DNA of 15,025 nucleotides from Candidatus Altimarinota bacterium (GTDB lineage Bacteria > Patescibacteriota > Gracilibacteria > RBG-16-42-10). The notes below the pieces were generated by a model, which was given only the letters and a program-made list of their open reading frames with translations, did no database searches and was not told the DNA's origin. The translations under genes were made by a program, and so were the position numbers. Of the stretch, positions 7,156 through 14,344 are shown piece by piece. How positions within the stretch are numbered: position 1 is the first letter of the stretch; each line of letters opens with the position of its first letter. The DNA lies in NCBI GenBank assembly GCA_017984655.1, contig JAGNZB010000025.1, forward strand, positions 1-15,025, given 5' to 3'.

Positions 7156-7992
7156 TTAACTAATCCTCAAATCACCGCAGATGCCACTCATTTTTAGCCT
7201 ATGTTTAGTTTTAGCTAATGAAGCTGACTTCATATCCAGGGTCTTTTGAGCGAAGGCTCCATTATGAATAGTCACATTGCATGTACCATTTTCTTTGATC
7301 ATATTCTGGCTCATTGCTAACGACACTTGATTGGTAGTAACAGAGCAATACATCATTAATTCTCCCATCAGGAACATATATGAATGAACTCTCAAATTTT
7401 TATCATAGTGATAGAATGGGAATTCTATTAATTGAGAGGCTTGTTCATGTTTAGGTACCCAAAATAATAAAACAGGACAAAAACCCTCAGGGATATCAAG
7501 ATTAGAATCAAGAAGATATAACCTTATCTTATCAGTATATTTCTTTCCCAAATCAGGAGCTTTAAGATTTTGTAGCTTTTGAACCGCAGCCTTGTAAAGA
7601 ATCGAAAGGAAGAACCTTTTAAATAAACCGTACTTTATTTCTTCTCCATACAGCATCCCATGCGGGAATTGAGAATCATCCATCTCAAACAAACTCTTTA
7701 CAATCGGGGCTGCATAGTCTTCATAGTTTTGGAGCACCACGCAATCGCAGTTTTTGCAAAACATATAATCATACCATCCAGTACCACATACGTCAGATGT
7801 AAGTTCAGCGAAACTTTTCGCTCTTGGATTCTTTTGAACATACACTTTTAGTAGACCCTTTTCTTTAATTCTTTGATAAAGAAAGTCGGGAACAATATGA
7901 CCTTTGACTAATACAATATCTTTTTTCTGACATAACTTACACTGACCGATTTTCTTACAGTTTTCTTTCTTCATACCGAAGTAATTACTCAT
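7156..7992 (-). CDS. Uncharacterised Cys-rich protein, HNH/zinc-finger-like N-terminus
   Basis: I do not recognise a named family. The 278-residue protein starts with CKLC (C18, C21), then GHIVPDFLY at 31-39, then FCKNCDC (C79, C82). The order CxxC, (S/G)HIxP, CxxC resembles the zinc-binding treble-clef core of HNH-like endonucleases and of hypothetical proteins carrying SHIIPKF-type motifs. H32 would be the metal or catalytic histidine. The remaining 190 residues are basic and mixed alpha/beta, with FCPVLLFWVPKHE near 175 and no membrane helix. GTG at 7995 or ATG at 7974 are alternative starts. It stands alone, with gaps of about 130-230 bases on both sides. Its codons are visibly richer in A and T than those of neighbouring genes, which suggests transfer. 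A nuclease or defence role is only an inference; a structural zinc-ribbon protein is equally possible. Confidence 0.7.
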   Translation of the reverse strand: MSNYFGMKKENCKKIGQCKLCQKKDIVLVKGHIVPDFLYQRIKEKGLLKVYVQKNPRAKSFAELTSDVCGTGWYDYMFCKNCDCVVLQNYEDYAAPIVKSLFEMDDSQFPHGMLYGEEIKYGLFKRFFLSILYKAAVQKLQNLKAPDLGKKYTDKIRLYLLDSNLDIPEGFCPVLLFWVPKHEQASQLIEFPFYHYDKNLRVHSYMFLMGELMMYCSVTTNQVSLAMSQNMIKENGTCNVTIHNGAFAQKTLDMKSASLAKTKHRLKMSGICGDLRIS

Positions 7993-8073
7993 CACTTACA
8001 GGTAACATGCAATGCAATGATACTCAAGAGGGGCAACACAAGACCACATACAATAGCCTACAATTCTCATCTA

Positions 8074-8102
8074 TTCACCTTTGCAGCTGATTCAGCTACA
8101 CT
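8074..8102 (+). promoter_or_regulatory. Candidate promoter with internal palindrome for the envelope operon
   Basis: TTCACC at 8074-8079 and TACACT at 8097-8102, separated by 17 bases, resemble -35 and -10 elements (four of six matches each). Between them lies the perfect dyad AGCTGA-T-TCAGCT at 8085-8097, which would place a bound regulator inside the promoter. The spacing to the GTG start at 8123 allows a short leader. Confidence 0.35.
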
Positions 8103-8122
8103 CATTTTAGTAACCACCTTTT

Positions 8123-8323
8123 GTGACAGTACTTCTGATCATTTTTCTAGTCTTTAGTATCATTCTCGCTAGCGTCCATATTTTGTCTGCTGTGCAGCTC
8201 TACAAACAGCATTCTTTGGGTCCTGTGGCGATTCCTTCTGTGGTCGCGATCACGGCTGTATGGTTGGTGATGTTTGTTAGTGTCTGGGTCAACTTCATGC
8301 AGTACTTTAGCGCTCATTCATAA
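8123..8323 (+). CDS. Small membrane protein with two predicted helices
   Basis: This 66-residue protein has hydrophobic segments at about 3-25 (VLLIIFLVFSIILASVHILS) and 34-56 (IPSVVAITAVWLVMFVSVWV) joined by a short polar loop, YKQHSLGP. The start must be GTG at 8123: an in-frame TAA lies 12 bases upstream, and the next in-frame ATG is far inside the second helix. The stop lies seven bases before the ATG of the bPH-like gene, so the two are almost certainly co-transcribed. SecG also has two helices and a similar length, but its conserved loop (VLLQ plus a Gly-rich stretch) is absent. The function is unknown; a partner subunit of the next gene product is a guess. Confidence 0.65.
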   Translation: MTVLLIIFLVFSIILASVHILSAVQLYKQHSLGPVAIPSVVAITAVWLVMFVSVWVNFMQYFSAHS

Positions 8324-8330
8324 GCTCACT

Positions 8331-8948
8331 ATGCTTTACGATTTTTGTCGATTTGCCGGGCAAGGAAAAGACGAGGTGATTTTGTTTCGTTCCCATCGCC
8401 ATGTTTTACGTTTGCTTGGTAGAATAGTTGAACTGTTTATCCTCTACTGTGGCATCAGTATTGGCGTCGGCCTTTTAGGATACGCAGTACTCAAAATCAT
8501 GGATCTTCCCTATGAGAATACCCTAGGTAATGCCTTCTTCTCGATGTTCTACCTCTCACTGGTGACAGCGGTGATGGCAGCCTGGTCACTATGGTACCGA
8601 TCGATGTGTATCATTACAGATTCACGGATCGTCAAAATTGTGCCCAAAGGTTTTTTCTTTAGCTACACTCGGGAATTGAAACTTGATGGTATCAAAGACA
8701 CTTCTTTTAGTTACGAAAATTTCTTCCAAGGCCTCTTCAATTATGGCAAACTCAATGTTATTGGTGGTGGCCAGTTTCTGATCAAATTCATTCCCAATCC
8801 TCGCGATATCCACCACTACATCACCAAGTTGATGCGCTTGATTGATCAAGCCAAAGTCACTGGCCAGCGACCAGTATTTCCCGAGTTTATTCCTCGGCCC
8901 CAGTGGCAAGGTAAAAAATTTCGAGCCCCTACTAGCAAACAGGCATGA
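8331..8948 (+). CDS. Membrane protein with bacterial PH-like (bPH/DUF304-type) domain
   Basis: The 205 residues begin with a soluble stretch ending in EVILFRSHRHVLRLLGR. Two membrane helices follow, at about 32-56 and 67-89. Next is the pattern of bacterial PH-like domains: SMCIITDSRIVKIVPKGFFF (91-110), ELKLDGIKDTSFSYENFFQGLFNYGKLNVI (115-144) and FLIKFIPNPRDIHHYI (149-164). These match the Ixxxrl, L..I.d......GxLxI and I.nP scheme of YdbS/YdbT-like proteins. I took ATG at 8331 rather than an upstream in-frame ATG at 8274, because the latter would overlap the small membrane gene by 50 bases and add a non-conserved leader. Its TGA stop overlaps the ATG of the next gene as ATGA, indicating translational coupling. 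The biochemical role of such domains is poorly known; membrane stress or envelope assembly is likely. Confidence 0.8.
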   Translation: MLYDFCRFAGQGKDEVILFRSHRHVLRLLGRIVELFILYCGISIGVGLLGYAVLKIMDLPYENTLGNAFFSMFYLSLVTAVMAAWSLWYRSMCIITDSRIVKIVPKGFFFSYTRELKLDGIKDTSFSYENFFQGLFNYGKLNVIGGGQFLIKFIPNPRDIHHYITKLMRLIDQAKVTGQRPVFPEFIPRPQWQGKKFRAPTSKQA

Positions 8949-9847
8949 TCAAAAAGATTAGCTTCCTCCTACTATCCCTCTACACGCTGACCAGTTGTAG
9001 TCTTTTTGAGACCACTACTCCGGTTGCTGTAGTTACTCCAACACCTGAACCAAGAGATCTAATGCTCGCAGCATTACAAAATGCAGGCACCGTCCCCACG
9101 GGAAGGTTTGTACTTAGTGGCAAAGTAAATCTGAAAAGCATTACCAATGACGACAGTATTCAAGTCACAACCAATGGGACTTTTAGTAATATTATCAATG
9201 CACTGAGAGCCCAAGGTTCAGTCAGTGTCACACTACCTGGCAGCACCGGTGAACCAACCCAAGGACTGCTCACCACTGACTTTGCCTTGGGGAACCAAAG
9301 AGCACTGATTCGTATGGTCAGCGCCCAGTTTGCAGGCAGTAATAGTGCTCAAGTCAATAGTGATATCAGCACCCTCAACAATATCTGGATCCATATCGCT
9401 GCACTTGACCAAGCCTGGCCTCCTCAGGATCTACTGCAACGACTCTTCCCTAGGAGCAACGAGCCATGGCAAGATTTCTTGACCACACTTGAGATCGTCG
9501 ACCAATCTCGAGTTCAGCTGAGTGATCATCAAGCAACTCGTATTGTCGCAACACTCAAGAAAGATGAGCTATGGAATCAGATCAAAAGTAACATACCAGC
9601 TACCGACCTAACCTTACTCCAACCATTATTGAACTTGGCCACCTGGCAAGGTGAATTCCTGATCCACAGTGATACCAATCAGTTGGAATCTTTCAGCGGT
9701 ACCATTACTATTCCAGGCCAATACAACAATGACACGACGCTCAAGATCGACTACCAAGTGACAATCACACCTGACAGCGAAGCAAAAACGATCCTACCAA
9801 CTCCAACTGAAACCCTTGAATTTGCTCAGCTTTTCTCCACTCAATAA
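8945..9847 (+). CDS. Putative lipoprotein
   Basis: The 300-residue product has a classic lipoprotein signal: MIKK, a hydrophobic stretch, and a lipobox LTSC whose C18 should be lipid-modified after cleavage. A Thr/Pro linker follows (residues 22-36). The remainder reads as a series of beta strands with small polar loops (GRFVLSGKVNLKS, GSVSVTLPG, LLTTDFALG, IWIHIAALD, GEFLIHSDTNQLESFSGTITI, LKIDYQVTI). That pattern is reminiscent of LolA/LppX-type half-barrel lipoproteins, but I cannot name the family. It is coupled to the upstream bPH-like gene by an ATGA overlap and followed by a weak hairpin terminator, so it closes the three-gene envelope operon. Confidence 0.78.
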   Translation: MIKKISFLLLSLYTLTSCSLFETTTPVAVVTPTPEPRDLMLAALQNAGTVPTGRFVLSGKVNLKSITNDDSIQVTTNGTFSNIINALRAQGSVSVTLPGSTGEPTQGLLTTDFALGNQRALIRMVSAQFAGSNSAQVNSDISTLNNIWIHIAALDQAWPPQDLLQRLFPRSNEPWQDFLTTLEIVDQSRVQLSDHQATRIVATLKKDELWNQIKSNIPATDLTLLQPLLNLATWQGEFLIHSDTNQLESFSGTITIPGQYNNDTTLKIDYQVTITPDSEAKTILPTPTETLEFAQLFSTQ

Positions 9848-9860
9848 ACAGCAGAATAAA

Positions 9861-9895
9861 AGACTGGCGGCACTAACAAAAACAGTCTCTTTTCA
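9861..9895 (+). terminator. Weak hairpin terminator after the lipoprotein gene
   Basis: AGACTG at 9861-9866 pairs with CAGTCT at 9883-9888 across a 16-base loop, followed by CTTTTC. The opposite strand also ends its stem in a T-run, so the element may act both ways. It lies 13 bases after the lipoprotein stop and before the clpC promoter. The stem is short, but the 3' 11-mer CAGTCTCTTTT is identical to that of the terminator at 2651-2685. Confidence 0.5.
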
Positions 9896-9967
9896 CTATG
9901 ACAACAATCTCCAACTTGCTATCATGGACTAGACAACATCGCCTACAAAAAAGCGAATAATTCTCAA

Positions 9968-9995
9968 TTGCAAATCTCCAAATTAGCAGTATAAT
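9968..9995 (+). promoter_or_regulatory. clpC promoter
   Basis: TTGCAA at 9968-9973, a 16-base spacer and a perfect TATAAT at 9990-9995 form a sigma-70-type promoter. Transcription would begin near 10002, giving a leader of about 27 bases before the ATG at 10029. The -10 lies within the CIRCE-like operator. Confidence 0.72.
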
Positions 9996-10009
9996 GGTCA
10001 GAGTGCTAA
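9983..10009. promoter_or_regulatory. CIRCE operator (HrcA binding site) at the clpC promoter
   Basis: TTAGCAGTA, nine bases, then GAGTGCTAA. The CIRCE consensus is TTAGCACTC-N9-GAGTGCTAA. The right arm matches 9 of 9, the left arm 7 of 9, and the spacer is exactly nine. It covers the -10 and probable start point of clpC, the usual place for repression by HrcA, which is released on heat or misfolding stress. HrcA itself is not in the window. Confidence 0.85.
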
Positions 10010-10028
10010 CAACTTTACAACTCTATTT

Positions 10029-12698
10029 ATGAGTAACCAATTCAATAAATTCACACCTGAGGCCAAACAAGCATTGATTGTCGCACAAAGAGCTGCTGCT
10101 GAAATGAAACTCCCTTTTATTGGAACTGAACATATATTATTAGGTATCCTCGACCAACAAAATGCCTTGGGTAGTACGATCCTAAGCAATATGGGCATCA
10201 CCAAGGACAATGTGGCCAATATTCTCTACATGCGCACCGGTCATCAAGTCGCTGACAAAGATGTACTCAAAAATGGCCTCTCAGAACTAGCGAAACAAAT
10301 TATCGAAAATGCGACCGCTTTGGCATTCAAAAATGGTCACAGCTTCGTCGGCACCGAACACTTGCTATTGGCACTGGTATCGCAGAAGCAAACTGCGGCT
10401 GCTTCAGTACTAGAAAGCTTGCAAGTACCTCCAACCAAGATCCGTGAGCACATTGAGAAATTATTCCGGGAACAAACACGTAGCGGTGATGACACCGTTG
10501 TAGAAAGTGATGGTCAACGCAATGACCCATTAGAAGCCTTCTTTGGTAATTTTCTTGGCAACATCTTTAACCAGATGCAGCCACCTGGAGCCCCCGGAGG
10601 CCGCAACAGTCGATCAGCAGTTGCTGAAAAAAGCAAGAAACAAGAAACAGGTGATACACCAGCCCTGAACTATTTCACCATAGATCTCACGGCCAAGGCT
10701 CGCAGTGCCAAGAAAATGGACCCTGTCATTGGTCGTAGCAAAGAGATCGGTCGCGTCGTGAGCATTCTCAATCGCCGCACCAAGAACAACCCCATCTTGA
10801 TTGGTGAACCGGGTGTTGGTAAGACGGCAATTGCTGAAGGCCTAGCCCAGAGAATTGTCACCGAAGATGTCCCTGATACTTTGCTAGGGAAAAGAATCCT
10901 CACACTCGACATGGCAGCCCTGGTCGCTGGCACCAAGTATCGTGGCGAATTTGAAGAGCGCATCAAAACTGTTATCAATGAAGCACGTGAAGCTGGAAAC
11001 ATTCTCCTCTTCATCGATGAGTTCCACACTATTATCGGTGCCGGTAGCTCAGAAGGTGGTATGGATGCAGCCAATATTCTCAAGCCGTCTTTGTCACGAG
11101 GCGAGATTCAAGTGATCGCAGCAACAACAATGGATGAGTTCCGAAAGTATATTGAGAACGATGCCGCACTGGAACGTCGCTTTCAGTCCGTAGTAGTCGA
11201 AGAACCATCGACTGAAGATACCATTAGTATTCTCAAAGGTTTGCGCAAAGCATTCGAGGATCATCACCAACTTACTATTAGTGACGAAGCAATTGTCGCA
11301 GCTGTTACCATGTCCAAGCGTTATATTGGGGACCGTTTCCTTCCTGACAAAGCAATCGACTTGATTGATGAAGCTTCCTCTCTCAAAGGCGTTCGCTCAC
11401 ATCGAACCACGGATACCCTCAAGAAGTTGCAAAAAAAATTAGCGAGTGTTGTGGGCAAAAAAGAAAGTGCAGTCGCTGCTCAAGATTATGAGACCGCAGC
11501 CTCACTACGAGAACAAGAAGTAACTATCATGCAAGATATTGAGACCGAGAAACGCATGCATGCACCAAAACCTGAAGTAGCCACCACCGTCAATGAAGAG
11601 GATATCGCTCAAGTGATTGGCCTGATGACCGGCATCCCTCTGACACGACTCCTCAAGAGTGAAACTGAAAAGCTCACCAACCTCGATGCCGCCCTGAGTA
11701 AACAAGTTGTGGGCCAAGATGAAGCAATCAAAGCGATCGCAAAAGCAATCCGTCGTTCTCGTGTCGGATTGTCTAGTCACACTCGACCAATTGGTTCATT
11801 TATCTTCCTTGGACCTACAGGTGTCGGTAAAACTGAATTGGTCAAAGCACTAGCCCGAGAAGTATTCAATAGCGAAGAGGCGATCGTCACTGTCGACATG
11901 AGTGAGTTTATGGAGCGCCATAATGTATCTCGTCTCGTGGGCGCAACCCCAGGCTATGTCGGTTATGAAGATGGTGGCCAGCTGACTGAAGCAGTCCGAC
12001 GCAAGCCATACTCAATCGTTTTATTTGATGAGATCGAGAAAGCTCATCATGATGTCTTCAATATCATGCTGCAAATTCTTGAGGAAGGTCGCCTTAGCGA
12101 CGGCAAAGGCCGCAAAATCGATTTCCGCAACACGATCATCATCATGACTTCCAATATCGGCGCCAGCAGACTGACCAAAGAAGCGGCTCGTATTGGTTTT
12201 GATAATGATGAACAAACCCTCAATGACGAAAAAAATTATGAGAAGATAAAAACAACTGTTCTTGAAGAGCTCAAAGACCACTTCTCACCGGAGTTCCTCA
12301 ATCGTATTGACCAAACGATTGTCTTCAAACCACTACTCAAGGAAGACTTGCATCACATTGTTGATCTGGAGATCCAAAAACTCCAAAAACGACTCACCGA
12401 GCATCAATTAACCCTCAGCCTGACTACCAAAGCTACGAGCTTCCTAGTAGAAAAAGGTTATAGCAAAGAGTTCGGTGCCAGACCAATGCGACGCGCAATT
12501 CAGGGTTATATCGAAGATGCTTTATCAGACGGACTGCTCAGTGGTGACATCAAAGTCCAAGACACCGTGCAGTTCACACCTAGTAATGACAACGAAAAAC
12601 TAGTATATAAGATAGTGAAGAAACCACGTGCTCCAAAAGTCGTGAAGAAATCACTTAAACCAGCTACATCACAGCATGAAGATTCTGCTCATCGATGA
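10029..12698 (+). CDS. clpC: ATP-dependent Clp protease ATP-binding subunit ClpC
   Basis: ClpC is a hexameric AAA+ unfoldase that feeds proteins into ClpP. The 889 residues contain two Clp-N repeats (about 8-70 and 84-147) and a linker. The first ATPase domain has Walker A GEPGVGKT at 259-266 and Walker B LLFIDE at 326-331. A middle region at about 465-500 resembles a UVR motif ([13 protein letters not shown]), diagnostic of ClpC rather than ClpB. The second ATPase domain has GPTGVGKT at 595-602 and VLFDE at 664-668. IGF at 722-724 is the ClpP-docking tripeptide. The C-terminus is a basic tail of about 25 residues. The linker at 155-210 is long and Gly/Pro/Phe-rich ([18 protein letters not shown]), which is unusual. 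The gene lies behind a CIRCE-bearing promoter, and its last 23 bases overlap the response-regulator gene. ATG at 10029 has no SD. Family assignment is firm. Confidence 0.96.
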   Translation: MSNQFNKFTPEAKQALIVAQRAAAEMKLPFIGTEHILLGILDQQNALGSTILSNMGITKDNVANILYMRTGHQVADKDVLKNGLSELAKQIIENATALAFKNGHSFVGTEHLLLALVSQKQTAAASVLESLQVPPTKIREHIEKLFREQTRSGDDTVVESDGQRNDPLEAFFGNFLGNIFNQMQPPGAPGGRNSRSAVAEKSKKQETGDTPALNYFTIDLTAKARSAKKMDPVIGRSKEIGRVVSILNRRTKNNPILIGEPGVGKTAIAEGLAQRIVTEDVPDTLLGKRILTLDMAALVAGTKYRGEFEERIKTVINEAREAGNILLFIDEFHTIIGAGSSEGGMDAANILKPSLSRGEIQVIAATTMDEFRKYIENDAALERRFQSVVVEEPSTEDTISILKGLRKAFEDHHQLTISDEAIVAAVTMSKRYIGDRFLPDKAIDLIDEASSLKGVRSHRTTDTLKKLQKKLASVVGKKESAVAAQDYETAASLREQEVTIMQDIETEKRMHAPKPEVATTVNEEDIAQVIGLMTGIPLTRLLKSETEKLTNLDAALSKQVVGQDEAIKAIAKAIRRSRVGLSSHTRPIGSFIFLGPTGVGKTELVKALAREVFNSEEAIVTVDMSEFMERHNVSRLVGATPGYVGYEDGGQLTEAVRRKPYSIVLFDEIEKAHHDVFNIMLQILEEGRLSDGKGRKIDFRNTIIIMTSNIGASRLTKEAARIGFDNDEQTLNDEKNYEKIKTTVLEELKDHFSPEFLNRIDQTIVFKPLLKEDLHHIVDLEIQKLQKRLTEHQLTLSLTTKATSFLVEKGYSKEFGARPMRRAIQGYIEDALSDGLLSGDIKVQDTVQFTPSNDNEKLVYKIVKKPRAPKVVKKSLKPATSQHEDSAHR

Positions 12699-13356
12699 TA
12701 CTGATTCTGCCCACGATACCAAGACATTATTTATCCCAGTCCACTACACGATAGACGTGGTTGCCAATAAAGCTGATGCGATCTACCTCGTCAACAATAG
12801 TCACTATGACTGTGTGATCACCGAAATGGTAGTCAAAGAAACAAACGGCCTAGAAATTTGTCGCGAAATCCGCAGTCGAAATCTGACCATACCCATTATG
12901 GTCTATTCGACTATGTGCGATCATTATACCAAGATGGCCATGTTCGATGCTGGAGTGGATGACGTAGTCGACAAGAGCACTGATGCACGTGAATTCCTAG
13001 CCCGGGTATATGCACTTGGTCGCCGCAAAGAGCGACCAATGGAGCTTGCCATCTCAACATACAAGAATCTCAAGATCAATCGCCGCTACAAAACAGTGCA
13101 GCTCAATGACAGCTTCATCTCATTGTCGCCAAAAGAATACCAGCTCCTAGAGCTCCTGACCCAACTTCCAGATAAAGTGTTCTCACGGGATGAGATCTTA
13201 GAACAACTATGGGACATGCATGCTGATCCACTTACCAACAAAGTGGACGTCTATATCAATTTCCTCCGCAAGAAATTGTTACAGCACTGTACACCACAAG
13301 AAAAATATCTCCAGACTGTTCGTGGTTTTGGCTATCGATTAGCTTGGAAAACATAG
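12676..13356 (+). CDS. OmpR/PhoB-type response regulator, phospho-acceptor Asp replaced by Glu
   Basis: The 226 residues form a receiver domain (1-115) and a winged-helix DNA-binding domain (about 128-224: FISLSPKEYQLLELLTQLPDKVFSRDEIL, KVDVYINFLRKKL, TVRGFGYRL). The receiver keeps the acidic pair D7-D8, T79 and K100. The position after HYDCVIT that should hold the phosphorylated aspartate is E50 (codon GAA at 12823-12825), and the usual KP after strand 5 is KS. Asp-to-Glu at this site often mimics the phosphorylated state or marks phosphorylation-independent regulators. The start ATG lies inside clpC with a 23-base overlap and no SD, so translation is likely coupled to clpC and the gene should follow CIRCE control. 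No histidine kinase gene is adjacent. Target genes are unknown; feedback on clpC or envelope genes is speculation. Confidence 0.92.
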   Translation: MKILLIDDTDSAHDTKTLFIPVHYTIDVVANKADAIYLVNNSHYDCVITEMVVKETNGLEICREIRSRNLTIPIMVYSTMCDHYTKMAMFDAGVDDVVDKSTDAREFLARVYALGRRKERPMELAISTYKNLKINRRYKTVQLNDSFISLSPKEYQLLELLTQLPDKVFSRDEILEQLWDMHADPLTNKVDVYINFLRKKLLQHCTPQEKYLQTVRGFGYRLAWKT

Positions 13357-13386
13357 TCCCGCCCGAGCCTTAGCCCCCCCCTTTTC

Positions 13387-14262
13387 ATGGCACAGACTCT
13401 CTCACCTGCAGCTCAACGAGCCTTCCTCACTCCCATAGCATTTTTTCGTGCTATCAATGGTTCATATCAGCTCGATACTATTCGCCAACTAACATACCAA
13501 CAGCAGCTCACAGCAGATGAGTGGTTACAATGTCTCGAGCTTTACCAAAAACACCTTGGTGAAGAAGTTCAAAGAAATTTCACACAAGCAAATCAACACA
13601 AAAACCAAGTCACTGCCAATGCCGAAAGCATTGCCCAGCTCACCAAGATTGCCAAAAGCATCCCTGAAATCACCGATATCTTTCTAGTCAATTCTTATGC
13701 AATGGGCGCCTTGAAACCCAGTAGTGACATCGATTTGCTCGTAGTGACCCACCCTCGATTATTATGGCTGGCGAGGCTCAAACTCACTTTTGCACTCGAA
13801 AAAGCGGGACTGCGAAGAAAGCCAGGACAAGTAGAGGACCGCTTTTGTCTTAGCTTCTTTGTCACCAGTGATGCCCTAGACATGTCACGTATCGCACTCG
13901 AAGAAGATGTTTATTTAGCGTACTGGACAGCACAAGTGCAATCACTCTTCCAAGTCAGCGCTACAGCTTGGACGCAACAAAACAGATGGCTAACACCATT
14001 ATTTCCAAATCGAACGACTCCATCACTACCAACAGCATCCAGCAATAGCCTACCATTCCTGCCAGCGCTCTCTCTGCTCAATCACCTAGTCCGACTCCCC
14101 ATGAAGACACGCAGTAAGGCAAAAGCTCGCACCCTTGGAACTGAAAGCTCCATTGTCATATCTGATCAGATGCTCAAGTTTCACAACTTTGACCGCCGAC
14201 AACTATACAAAGATCGAACAGCACAAGAACTAGCAAAGTTAGAAAAACTGATGAAGCAATAG
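13387..14262 (+). CDS. Nucleotidyltransferase-fold protein (NTP_transf_2-like)
   Basis: This 291-residue protein has an N-terminal helical region (about 1-90), then a nucleotidyltransferase core: IFLVNSYAMGALKPSSDIDLLVV at 98-120. The family pattern is hGS-x-A-x-G-x(n)-S-D-h-D; here the Gly-Ser is Asn-Ser (N102-S103), while G107 and the metal-binding D114 and D116 are kept. A third acidic position may lie in RFCLSFFVTSDALD (152-165). The C-terminal 100 residues are Pro/Ser-rich, then basic. It starts 30 bases after the response regulator, directly behind a CCCCCCCCTTTTC tract and without an SD. Substrate is unknown: such proteins transfer nucleotides to antibiotics, proteins or RNA, or act as toxins (MNT of MNT/HEPN), but no HEPN partner is present. 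Family moderately sure, role unknown. Confidence 0.72.
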   Translation: MAQTLSPAAQRAFLTPIAFFRAINGSYQLDTIRQLTYQQQLTADEWLQCLELYQKHLGEEVQRNFTQANQHKNQVTANAESIAQLTKIAKSIPEITDIFLVNSYAMGALKPSSDIDLLVVTHPRLLWLARLKLTFALEKAGLRRKPGQVEDRFCLSFFVTSDALDMSRIALEEDVYLAYWTAQVQSLFQVSATAWTQQNRWLTPLFPNRTTPSLPTASSNSLPFLPALSLLNHLVRLPMKTRSKAKARTLGTESSIVISDQMLKFHNFDRRQLYKDRTAQELAKLEKLMKQ

Positions 14263-14344
14263 TAACGATGAATAAATTCATAATTGAGCATCGCCAAATA
14301 CAAAAGAGGTCGTTATAGTGACAGTAGTTACTCCCCCATTTCTT

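Noticed and set aside
8123..8323. SecG identity for the two-helix small protein
   Set aside because: Length and topology fit, but the conserved VLLQ and Gly-rich loop of SecG are absent.
10670..11083. 137-codon open frame opposite clpC
   Set aside because: It lies wholly inside the conserved first ATPase domain of ClpC and is a reading-frame shadow.
13387..14262. MNT/HEPN toxin-antitoxin pair
   Set aside because: A nucleotidyltransferase core is present, but no HEPN-like neighbour gene exists on either side and the protein is much longer than a MNT antitoxin.
14268..14281. ATGAAT-AA-ATTCAT dyad upstream of manC
   Set aside because: Arms are short and AT-rich with a two-base loop; such dyads are common by chance and no promoter pair aligns with it.
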